NCBI GenBank assembly: GCA_902780915.1
Contig: CACZHK010000001.1
Span: forward strand, 1-64,000
Direction: 5' to 3'
Length of the DNA: 64,000 bases
Source: Pseudoselenomonas ruminantium
Lineage (GTDB): Bacteria; Bacillota; Negativicutes; Selenomonadales; Selenomonadaceae
The position numbers were made by a program, and so were the translations under genes. The notes beneath the pieces were generated by a model, which searched no databases, was not told where the DNA came from, and was given only the letters and a program-made list of their open reading frames with translations. Below, in pieces: positions 49,931 through 57,811 of the stretch. Each line of letters starts with the position of its first letter. The stretch's first letter is position 1.

Positions 49931-51545
49931 TTTTATTTTTCTCCCTCTGCTTCATCCATTCGTCTAATTTTATTATTCTGTCCTTCAATTCACCGTCAGT
50001 AACCTTATCAACAAAATCAAGCAATTCCTGAGGGTTAGGCAACTGAAGCAACATGCTGGTTCGTTCACCTATGTCATTGAGAGAATTCCCGGACAACCAC
50101 ACTTCATCATCAATGATAAGAAATCTGTCATGAAATACCGGTTTATCTCCTGTCATTACTTGAACCTGTATTTTATACCGTGGTTCTTTTTCTATAAAAT
50201 TTTTTATTTGCATATCAATTTCATATCCAATTGTAAGTTTTGAACCATTTGCAGTTTCGAATTCAGTATAGCGATTCATTACATCCTTACTTGTCATAAT
50301 TGTTATATCTACAGGTGAAGGAATTCCTAGGACAAACTTAAATAAGTCAACTGTATCGAAGAAAGGATCAATTATTATAACTTGTTTTCTCGCACTTTGT
50401 ATAAGGCTTCTTATGAAATTCTCTGCTTCATTTGCAGTACCAGCATGAAATAAGCGCTGTCCATATTTATTACCAGCTTTTTTTTGTAAATACTTTGATT
50501 TTCTATAAGCAAACCGTCGCCCTAAATCTTTTACGCTATCGCTTTCATCTAGTCCTGATATCTTCCCTGCATCCTCATAGCGAGTAACATCATATGTCTT
50601 CCCCTTCGGCAAATGAACTCTTCTGACAGCATTGGCTACTCGCATATCAATGGCAAAATTCTGCCTAAAGCCACCAAAATTAGAGTATTCTAAAATACCG
50701 CGTTTACAATCATTGAGCATAAATGCAATTTCTTCTGCTTTTCCGGCAAGATCTAATACAACATACGGCTTATCTAAATCCGAAAGACTGTATTCTTTCC
50801 CATGATACACACCAAAGTGGCCACGTTCTACCATCAGCAAATTCATTCCTACAAAATCCTGTAATGTCCTGCCATTTCTCAATTCGAAGCAAATCATCAG
50901 TTTATCATTATTTTCCCCTGGTATCATGCGTTCTTCCATACTACGTATCACAGGATTCGGCAAAATCAGGTGCATGCTGCCCAATAGTTCAGGATTAGCA
51001 GATATATCCCATGCCAAGCGTTCATCCATCCAATTGCTCGGTTTTTCATATTCAGTTAAATCTAATAACAGTGGCTCTTGATCAACAGAAAAAATATGAT
51101 GCATCCTGCAACAGCCCCATGATTCGGCAAGAAACGTACAAAGCATCTCCTCGCTTCTCTGTGCAGTGCTAAAAAAAGGCCACTCTGGAGTCACTTTGAC
51201 ATTGTTTTCTTCTTTACACAAAAGAATGCTTGTTTCGATATCATCGAGGGTTAAAGTAAACTTTCCATTTTCACGACATGAATGATAAATATCCAGTGCC
51301 TCATGGCAAGACATTTTTTTTCTGCAAAAACAAAGTTGTACATTTTTACCGCTATCACCATAAAGATAAGAAATTTTATCTATATCTGTTTCAAATGCTT
51401 CCTCTATTTCCTTTGGATACATCTCCACGGTTCCAAAGGCCAAATAACTGTCATCACCACAATCAGCCCACATCAATGTCACTAAAGAACATCCATAGTC
51501 ATCATAAATTAATTTTTGAGCTATTTCTTTCGAAGCATCAGGCAT
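49890..51545 (-). CDS. Large phospholipase-D-like protein, VPA1262-like
   Basis: 551 residues. The N-terminal 350 residues contain SMHLILPNPVIRSMEER and a jelly-like region that reminds me of VPA1262-family N-terminal domains, a group seen in phage-defence neighbourhoods; this is recall, not a search. Residues about 385-520 are PLD-like: VIIIDPFFD, then VFHDRFLIIDDEVWLSGNSL, an HxR-x4-D half-site. The gene begins 22 bases after the FkbM stop, with GGGGGTGAT before the ATG. I infer a nuclease-type effector, probably defensive. Confidence 0.7.
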   Translation of the reverse strand: MPDASKEIAQKLIYDDYGCSLVTLMWADCGDDSYLAFGTVEMYPKEIEEAFETDIDKISYLYGDSGKNVQLCFCRKKMSCHEALDIYHSCRENGKFTLTLDDIETSILLCKEENNVKVTPEWPFFSTAQRSEEMLCTFLAESWGCCRMHHIFSVDQEPLLLDLTEYEKPSNWMDERLAWDISANPELLGSMHLILPNPVIRSMEERMIPGENNDKLMICFELRNGRTLQDFVGMNLLMVERGHFGVYHGKEYSLSDLDKPYVVLDLAGKAEEIAFMLNDCKRGILEYSNFGGFRQNFAIDMRVANAVRRVHLPKGKTYDVTRYEDAGKISGLDESDSVKDLGRRFAYRKSKYLQKKAGNKYGQRLFHAGTANEAENFIRSLIQSARKQVIIIDPFFDTVDLFKFVLGIPSPVDITIMTSKDVMNRYTEFETANGSKLTIGYEIDMQIKNFIEKEPRYKIQVQVMTGDKPVFHDRFLIIDDEVWLSGNSLNDIGERTSMLLQLPNPQELLDFVDKVTDGELKDRIIKLDEWMKQREKNKNGQREKTEIATAT

Positions 51546-51566
51546 TTCATCACCCCCGAACATATA

Positions 51567-52598
51567 CTATACAGCATACAACACCGTATCATACTCACAC
51601 ATTGTATAATGCCTAAAAAAGAAATTGTAGTCCGGTATATACGATAAAATCAGTCCCGGCAGTTCCCATATATCCTGCGGCTTATGATACACAGAAATAG
51701 CAAGTTTTGGCTTTTGCTCACGTATAATACGTCCCGCTCCTTGCAAAGCCTCGAGTTCAGAGCCTTCAACATCCAATTTGATAAATGTTACTCTCTCATC
51801 CTTAAGCACTTCATCCAGTGCTACCACAGGAATTTTATTCCCTTTGTCAGAGTGTTCACTTACAGTTGACAAGACCCCGTCCGATTGAAATGACAAACAT
51901 CCTGCTTCTTTCCATAAGCCTTTATTGATAATGCTCACATTCTGAAAATCCTTGAGCAGTTCACAGCATTTAGCAGCCATTTCATTTTCCGGCTCGAAAG
52001 CCCAGATATTTGCGTACTTTCCTTTTGTCCACTTGCAAAAAGCCAATGAAGTCACCCCATCAAAGGCTCCGCCATCCACAAATGCCTCACCTTCACTGCA
52101 TGTCACAATATCAGGATCAAAATACTGCTGTGCAAGCATTTCATTTTGCCACTCACCGACTACGCAGATATTATCTTGAGAAAAGCCATTTTCCAGAAGT
52201 TGTTCCTTAATCTGCTGATAGTATAGACGAGTAGAGATTACCACGAACGCATCCGGGTATTTTTCACTTAACTCCTTTACACTGACCACCGGCAGCCCAT
52301 CAACCTCTGTACCGGGAGATAATTTGTTGTCTACGAAGCAAGTCCAGCCAGCCTCCGGGAAAAAACTGCGTAACCTTCTCCCCCAAAAACCAGCTCCAAA
52401 AAGCACCTTCGGCTTATCCTCATTTTCTTGCAATGTCTTCTGTAATAGTTCACCCCCCCTGGTATTTCGTCTAACCAGGCTGTACAAATAATTCTTGTCC
52501 CCCGTCAGGCTATAAAGCAATCGTTTCTCATAAATGCAACGAGAAACATTGTCCTGCAAGCGATTATAAGTTTTCCTTATTATGTTTTCATTCACCAT
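51567..52598 (-). CDS. Rossmann module fused to FkbM-family methyltransferase
   Basis: 343 residues. After an N-terminal helix (EKRLLYSLTGDKNYL) come the module (PKVLFGAGFWGRRL, TCFVDNKLSPGTE, about 60-145) and an FkbM methyltransferase with FVDGGAFDGVTSLAF, WAFEPENE, FIKLDVEGSELEALQG and the tail VYHKPQDIWELP...TVLYAV. It probably O-methylates a sugar hydroxyl. The ATG at 52598 follows AGGTGG. Its closest relative in the window is the deleted version at 47.2 kb; the two bracket the PLD cassette. Confidence 0.85.
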   Translation of the reverse strand: MVNENIIRKTYNRLQDNVSRCIYEKRLLYSLTGDKNYLYSLVRRNTRGGELLQKTLQENEDKPKVLFGAGFWGRRLRSFFPEAGWTCFVDNKLSPGTEVDGLPVVSVKELSEKYPDAFVVISTRLYYQQIKEQLLENGFSQDNICVVGEWQNEMLAQQYFDPDIVTCSEGEAFVDGGAFDGVTSLAFCKWTKGKYANIWAFEPENEMAAKCCELLKDFQNVSIINKGLWKEAGCLSFQSDGVLSTVSEHSDKGNKIPVVALDEVLKDERVTFIKLDVEGSELEALQGAGRIIREQKPKLAISVYHKPQDIWELPGLILSYIPDYNFFFRHYTMCEYDTVLYAV

Positions 52599-52663
52599 TT
52601 TTCCACCTTGCCATGTCCGCTTATAATGGATATGCTGCGAGACACCAAGGCGGAAAACATACA

Positions 52664-53679
52664 TTAGTTTATTTTCTCTATAATCAGAGAACCGGCAGCA
52701 TCCGGAATTGGCACACGTACAATCCGCCCCTGCTCCTTCTCAAAGCGGTCTACAGCTTTCTTTACGCCGTGAAGGTATGAATTATAATCATGCAGCATAA
52801 TATAGCCACCATTATTCAAGCGGGGATAAAAATAACATAATCCATCATATATGGACTGTTCAAAATCAACGTCAAGGGAAACAAAGGCAAACTCATCCTC
52901 CAAGCCGTCCAGCGACTCCGGGAAAAGCCCCTGCTTCACTTCAATCCGGTCAGAGAAAGGCATGATGCCCATAACCCGTTCAATGTTGGTATTAGCATAG
53001 GCATATGTCTCACTCTCACCAATATTGCCGGCAGCCTGTTCCTCTTTAGCCTCCTCCTCCCTGAAACCTTCAAAGGTATCAAAGAGATATAGTTTTCTGT
53101 CCGGAAATGCATAATTCAGGTACTGAGCAAACTCACCACGGAACACGCCAAGTTCTGCAATGTTCCCAGTGATACTGCGCTCAATAATTTCTGTCACTAT
53201 GAATTCCAGCGTCTTCATGCGCACAAAATCGAAACGAAACTTATCATTTGACCACTTGCGTACACCCTCCAGCGGGCGTTGCAGAATATAGTCATCCGGC
53301 AAACGTATCTCAGTTGTGCGGTGACGGATTTTCTCAGCCGTCTCCTCTCCCAGGATATCAGCCACCAGCCTGTAATCCTTATTCATATCCTGACGGATTG
53401 TGTTCAAGTAATAATATATGAACTTTGACTCATCCAGCCCAAGTTCCTGTACCTGCTCATGTACCTCCAAAGACTGCAGGATTGGCACGATGACCGCATC
53501 AAAGTCTAAGCCGCTTAATTCAGCTGGCCTGTAAACAGATGCCCCCCCCCGTAGACGCTAAGGCTTGCATCATTATCCACATAGCCTATTATTTCAAGAC
53601 CACGTCCTACGAAATCAACTTCATCGAGCAAACGGCCCGTCATACGTCCCGTTCCCCAAATTAAAATCTTCTTGACCAT
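52664..53679 (-). CDS. Phase-variable Rossmann module-TylF-type methyltransferase, currently out of frame
   Basis: The gene starts at 53679 (MVKKILIWGTGRMTGRLLDE, GYVDNDASLSVY) and meets nine G (53542-53550). With nine, translation ends after 54 residues at 53515. With ten or seven, the frame continues as ASVYRPAELSGLDFDAVIVP into a macrocin-O-methyltransferase-type domain (AELGVFRGEFAQYLNYAF, LFDTFEGF, FVSLDVDFEQS, MLHDYNSY), giving about 338 residues. As sequenced the gene is OFF, unless internal initiation makes the methyltransferase part alone. Slipped-strand switching is the natural explanation; an assembly error in the run is the alternative. Confidence 0.8.
53542..53550 (-). repeat. 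Nine-G tract (OFF length)
   Basis: Nine G on the coding strand begin exactly at codon 44 of the module-TylF gene. The frames before and after the tract are both coding but differ by one base. Confidence 0.88.
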
Positions 53680-53713
53680 ATCTCTTACCTTCTCTTTCTG
53701 AAATTCGTATCCG

Positions 53714-54697
53714 TTAAATAAAAATATTACAATCTTTCCTCAACCAGATGGCATTTTCCGGTGTCCTGGCATACTCATAATACCCACGATTTTCCATCAA
53801 GGCTCTGATAGGTTCATCATTTGTGTCCATAGCTTCTGCTATGACTATCTTGAATGGATATTTTTCCATATCCCAACTGGCAAGGATACTGTAGTCCAAT
53901 CCTTCTGCATCCAAAGCCAGCAAATCAGGTGCTTCGTCAAAATTATCATTCAGTATGTCATTGATATTCTTTGTCTCTATCTCATATTGCTCGCAACGCT
54001 TGCCAGCAGCCATCTTCTCCTCTGCCAGTTCTTTGACAAATGTACTGTGCCCTAGGAGTCCGGGGAAAGCGTAGAATGTTGTCCCCCCCCCATGGACATC
54101 AGCAGTAACCCCCAGCTGGCAAAGTTTATCCTCCGGGCGATACTCCTTGATAAGCTCCCAACAAAGAGGATTTGCCTCCACCAGTACTCCCCGATATCCA
54201 GGAAGCATGCGAAACTGCTCACGCAAGAGCCAGGTATTGTTTCGCATGACAGGATGGCAGACACCAATTTCCAGATAGCTGAGAGAAGTCAGCCCCAACT
54301 GGCGCACAGCCATCAAGGCCAGGAAATCTTCGCAGGTCTTGGCATTCATTTGCTGAACACCGATACCCGGCTCCAATTCCACATCCAGCAAGGGATAAAT
54401 GATTGTATCCACATTTTCCGTCATATGATGCACTATCTGGCCAAGTATTTCCTTTTCATAAATGGCATAAATGATTATAAGCACCCTGCCCGTCAGGCCA
54501 GCCAAGGCATTTTCATTCTTTATCGGTATGCCGAAAACAGTCTGCCCTGCTTGCTTGCCAGTTCCATCCACAAGAAATTCAATATCAAAATAATCACGCC
54601 TGTAGTTCATCTTGAAAATAGGCCCCGTACCCCAGCCTATGATATGGTCATACTTGCACTGTATTTCTTTTGTCTCTGTATGCTGCAAATATTTCAC
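53714..54697 (-). CDS. Rossmann module fused to FkbM-like methyltransferase, with in-frame nine-G tract
   Basis: 327 residues. About 15-95 is a module variant (HIIGWGTGPIFKMNY, EFLVDGTGKQAGQ). About 130-327 is a class I methyltransferase of FkbM type: LSYLEIGVCHPV, VLVEANPLC, FYAFPGLLGHS, LLALDAEGLDYSIL and IVIAEAMDTN. Nine G at 54083-54091 encode Gly-Gly-Gly in VHGGGTTF, in frame, so the gene is ON as sequenced. It starts inside the end of the TagB-like gene (ATGA overlap). Confidence 0.82.
   Translation of the reverse strand: MKYLQHTETKEIQCKYDHIIGWGTGPIFKMNYRRDYFDIEFLVDGTGKQAGQTVFGIPIKNENALAGLTGRVLIIIYAIYEKEILGQIVHHMTENVDTIIYPLLDVELEPGIGVQQMNAKTCEDFLALMAVRQLGLTSLSYLEIGVCHPVMRNNTWLLREQFRMLPGYRGVLVEANPLCWELIKEYRPEDKLCQLGVTADVHGGGTTFYAFPGLLGHSTFVKELAEEKMAAGKRCEQYEIETKNINDILNDNFDEAPDLLALDAEGLDYSILASWDMEKYPFKIVIAEAMDTNDEPIRALMENRGYYEYARTPENAIWLRKDCNIFI
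54083..54091 (-). repeat. Nine-G tract (ON length)
   Basis: Nine G on the coding strand encode three Gly in the methyltransferase core. Slippage by one base would truncate the protein at about 60% of its length. Confidence 0.85.
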
Positions 54698-55878
54698 TGT
54701 AAGCGCTCCTCAATCCAATCCGCCACCCGCTCACTGGCGTGACCGTCCTCCACCATGCCCGTTTCCTGGAACAACCTCTCCATTTTATCCCGGTAAATCT
54801 GCTCGTCAAACGTCGCTAAGGACTTTGCAAGCTCTTCATTGGTCTCTGCCAATGGGAAAGGTAACTCCCTCAGATTCCACAAGAGCTTTCCCCTCTCCGC
54901 TTCATACTCACCATAATCATCAGCATAAATCAATACAGGAACGCCCATCACAGCCGCATCAAAGGCTGCACTGCTGTAGTCGGTGAGAAAAGCATCGCAA
55001 CCAGCCAGAATTTCATACATATCATCAATTTTGCTAACGTTTACAAGACGTTCTGCCTGAGCATGGCTCTCTATATGTCTCACTGTCATTTGCGGATGGA
55101 GACGCAGAAAGACATACCATCTGCCACCGAAACGGCTTTCAAGTGCTTTTACAAGCCTGCCGTAATCAGGTGAATGGCTATCCTCTCCCAGCCTGCGTTC
55201 TATGCCTTGGCTCCCGCCTCGAAAAGTCGGAGCGTACATCATTATCCTTGCATCACGTGGCAGCCCAAAGCGCCGCCTAACCTCATCCCGTTCCTTTTCT
55301 GTACGATTCACCAATACATCGCAACGTGGGGAACCGATGCGCAGAACAGGCCCGGCATAGAGCATTCCCCTTGGCAGTGTCTTGTCGTACCAATCAGAGT
55401 TTGAAAGCACATAATCAATGAGATCTGAGTCATGCTGGCTGACAAGCTGTGCAATGCGGGAAAAACTAGCACCCCGGTCAAAGCAGGTGGGCTTGAAGCC
55501 AAGCTTGGCATGCCATGTCTGCAAATACACCTGTCCTGGCCGTTTCCTCACTTCTAGCTGCTTACGGCTGTTGTCTATCCATACCTTAGCAGTGGATAGC
55601 TCAAAGGCACGGTTTTCCAAGGTGTTCTCCACCTTCCTGATTCCCACCGGAAACTCTTTTGTCATATCATTGACCAGCCATACGAGGTCACAGTCTCTAT
55701 GTCGCCTAAGCAGTTCCAAGGCAATATACTTCGGATTGCATGTGAACCCTGTGGTTCCTTCGATAGCAGTAAAAACAATTTTACGAGGATTTATCGGCAG
55801 ATGGCGGCAACGCTCGAAAGCCATGCTCTGCTCTTCTGCCTCATGCAAACGCTGCTTGATATATTCTTCCTCATCCAT
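54694..55878 (-). CDS. CDP-glycerol glycerophosphotransferase-like (TagB/TagF family)
   Basis: 394 residues with the family hallmarks LQTWHAKLGFKPT, VLSNSDWYDKTL, MYAPTFRGG, VFLRLHPQM and DAFLTDYSSAAFDAAVMGVPVLIYADD. TagB/TagF enzymes move glycerol- or ribitol-phosphate from the CDP form onto a lipid-linked acceptor. In a diderm this would decorate an O-antigen-like glycan or a capsule. It is cytoplasmic or peripherally membrane-bound, with no membrane segment. It overlaps the FkbM gene by four bases and sits near the cytidylyltransferases that would supply its donor. Confidence 0.85.
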   Translation of the reverse strand: MDEEEYIKQRLHEAEEQSMAFERCRHLPINPRKIVFTAIEGTTGFTCNPKYIALELLRRHRDCDLVWLVNDMTKEFPVGIRKVENTLENRAFELSTAKVWIDNSRKQLEVRKRPGQVYLQTWHAKLGFKPTCFDRGASFSRIAQLVSQHDSDLIDYVLSNSDWYDKTLPRGMLYAGPVLRIGSPRCDVLVNRTEKERDEVRRRFGLPRDARIMMYAPTFRGGSQGIERRLGEDSHSPDYGRLVKALESRFGGRWYVFLRLHPQMTVRHIESHAQAERLVNVSKIDDMYEILAGCDAFLTDYSSAAFDAAVMGVPVLIYADDYGEYEAERGKLLWNLRELPFPLAETNEELAKSLATFDEQIYRDKMERLFQETGMVEDGHASERVADWIEERLQ

Positions 55879-55891
55879 CTGCCGTCACACC

Positions 55892-56932
55892 TCACATAAA
55901 GGATTCCATCGTATACTTAAAAGCCTCTCTCAGCCCCACCTGAGGCTGCCACCCCAGTGCCTTGATCTTGTCCACATTCATGATTGCCAAATGGAAGGGC
56001 AGATATTTAAGTTTTGCAGCCTTAGCATCAAAAGTCACTTTAGCCTTTTGATTTGGGTCAAGGCTGGCTATCAGCTCTGCTATCTCCCGAATGCTAGCAA
56101 GATTGTCCAGATTAGCCACATTGTAAAAATGGCTCTCTTCCGTACCTCTATCTATGCCCTTGGTGGCTGCTATCAACATAGCTCCCACTGCATCTGCCAC
56201 ATAAGTGTATGTACGGGAAGCACTCCCATCGGAATGCAGCACAATATCGCGCCCAGACAGCACATCATCCATGAATTCGGCAAAAGCACGCCCGTCTTTC
56301 AACGAAATTCCCGGGCCAAAGGTGTGGCACATACGCACCCCCACATAGGGCACTCCATATTGGGCTTCATAAGATGCCAGCATGGTCTCACACAAACGCT
56401 TAGCCTCCGGATAGCAGGCTCTGGCAGTTTCCATCTGCATAGGACCAATATCGCTTTCTAGGATCTTACTTTCATCAGTCCAGGAACCATAGACCTCCAC
56501 AGTGGAGACATAAAACACCTTGCTCTGCTTGCTCTTAGCGAGTTCCAGCACATTCCGCGTACCCATCACATGTGCCCAAAGCGTATCAACAGGAGCACTG
56601 GTAAAATCTACGGGAGCTGCTGGACCGGCGGTATGGAAAATATAGTCCAACGCACCATCAATGACCAACGGCTCTGTAATATCCTGCACTAATGTATGTA
56701 CATTGGGCAGGGATAGTGTCTCCCCCAGCACAGTCTTCAGTTTGGCTTCATTTCTTGCCATCGCTATAACATTCAGGCTCAAGTTCCAGTCTATATCAGC
56801 CTTGCTGAATGCCTCGACCAGGTACATCCCCAGCCTGCCCGTAGCTGCCGTAACCAAGACAGTCTTATTGCGAAACTTCTCCCAGTCTATGGGGTTCTTC
56901 AAGATTATGTCTATGTCACGCTGTCCAACCAT
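55892..56932 (-). CDS. NAD-dependent epimerase/dehydratase
   Basis: 346 residues of an extended SDR: cofactor loop VTAATGRLGMYLVEAF, HTAGPAAPVDF, STVEVYGSW and the catalytic Tyr-x-x-x-Lys in CYPEAKRLCE. The SRTYTYVADAV segment is like that of UDP-glucuronate decarboxylase and dTDP-glucose dehydratase relatives. It should change a nucleotide sugar, or, given the neighbours, reduce or epimerise a CDP-linked polyol precursor. The substrate cannot be read from sequence. Confidence 0.82.
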   Translation of the reverse strand: MVGQRDIDIILKNPIDWEKFRNKTVLVTAATGRLGMYLVEAFSKADIDWNLSLNVIAMARNEAKLKTVLGETLSLPNVHTLVQDITEPLVIDGALDYIFHTAGPAAPVDFTSAPVDTLWAHVMGTRNVLELAKSKQSKVFYVSTVEVYGSWTDESKILESDIGPMQMETARACYPEAKRLCETMLASYEAQYGVPYVGVRMCHTFGPGISLKDGRAFAEFMDDVLSGRDIVLHSDGSASRTYTYVADAVGAMLIAATKGIDRGTEESHFYNVANLDNLASIREIAELIASLDPNQKAKVTFDAKAAKLKYLPFHLAIMNVDKIKALGWQPQVGLREAFKYTMESFM

Positions 56933-56946
56933 ACTCCATGTCCCCC

Positions 56947-57678
56947 TTAAAGACCGAATATAAACTTGTTTTCCTCAAGTTCAAGCATGGCTCGCAAGAT
57001 ATAGAAATCTTCTGGCGTTGTCACCTTGAGATTTACATTTTGCTCTTTAACCAGATAAGGACGACCACCTTCTGCCGCATAGAGCATAGCCGCATCCAGA
57101 AGCGGCATCCCTTGGTATTCTTCCGGAGCTGCAGCAGTGAATGTTTGGGACAAGATTCCAAAGCGGAATGTCTGTGGCGCAGTCATGGTATATGTATCCG
57201 CCCTTTTCTTGAAATCCTCTATTCCTGCCTGCTCACCTGCTGTGACTACAACTGACTCTGTCACAGGATGCACAGTGACAGCGCAGCCATACTCTTTGGC
57301 AATACGTATATTCTCCCGGACAACTGCCTCTGAAATCAGTGGCCTCACACCATCATGCACAATGACAATATCATCATCAACAGCTCCAAGCTGACGGATG
57401 GTATCCAAACCACGTCGCAAACTGGCCTGACGATCGTTACCGCCAGATATTACGCGCTCTACCTTATGTATATGGTACATATCCAGCAATTCTTCCATGT
57501 ACTCCACATAGGCTCCATGGCAAGGAATAATAATCTTGTCAATATCAACCATATTGGCAAACTTCTCAAGCGTGTATATGATAATCGGTTTGTTCTGTAA
57601 CTTCAGGAACTGCTTAGGTAGTCCTCCATTTCTCATTCTCTGGCCTACACCAGCTGCTAATATAATTGCATAATTCAC
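56947..57678 (-). CDS. IspD/TarI-like cytidylyltransferase
   Basis: 243 residues with IILAAGVGQRM, LPKQFLKLQNKPIIIYTLEKF, SGGNDRQASLRRGL, VIVHDGVRPLI and TAPQTFRFGIL, a complete IspD-fold set. IspD makes CDP-methylerythritol; TarI and related enzymes make CDP-ribitol for wall polymers. Its position among TagB/TagF/TagD-like genes favours a polyol phosphate such as ribitol-5-phosphate. IspD itself cannot be excluded, since no other ispD is in the window. It is fifteen bases from the epimerase gene. Confidence 0.83.
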   Translation of the reverse strand: MNYAIILAAGVGQRMRNGGLPKQFLKLQNKPIIIYTLEKFANMVDIDKIIIPCHGAYVEYMEELLDMYHIHKVERVISGGNDRQASLRRGLDTIRQLGAVDDDIVIVHDGVRPLISEAVVRENIRIAKEYGCAVTVHPVTESVVVTAGEQAGIEDFKKRADTYTMTAPQTFRFGILSQTFTAAAPEEYQGMPLLDAAMLYAAEGGRPYLVKEQNVNLKVTTPEDFYILRAMLELEENKFIFGL

Positions 57679-57713
57679 ATCAACCCGCCCCTACCTGTTG
57701 CCTTTTGTCTAGC

Positions 57714-57809
57714 TCATAGAGTCGCATCCACCACTCGTCTCCAATTATCCGGGCAATCTATAATGATAGTCTCCACACCTATATTTTCATCTGCATCTGC
57801 TCCCTGCAT
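57714..57809 (-). pseudogene. C-terminal fragment of a glycerophosphodiesterase
   Basis: 31 residues ending NIGVETIIIDCPDNWRRVVD-ATL-stop, parallel to RLGVDAFVTDCPDNGRRIVD at the end of the intact phosphodiesterase at 20.2 kb. Nothing else of the gene remains between the TarI-like and TagD-like genes. Confidence 0.7.
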
Positions 57810-57811
57810 TC

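Noticed and set aside
49247..51545. PLD-like genes as phospholipase or cardiolipin synthase
   Set aside because: Neither protein has membrane segments or the two-HKD single-chain layout of cardiolipin synthases. The single half-sites fit PLD-type nucleases better.
56947..57678. Naming the IspD-like gene ispD
   Set aside because: Its operon is CDP-polyol-related rather than isoprenoid, so a TarI-type role is as likely or more so. No symbol is given.
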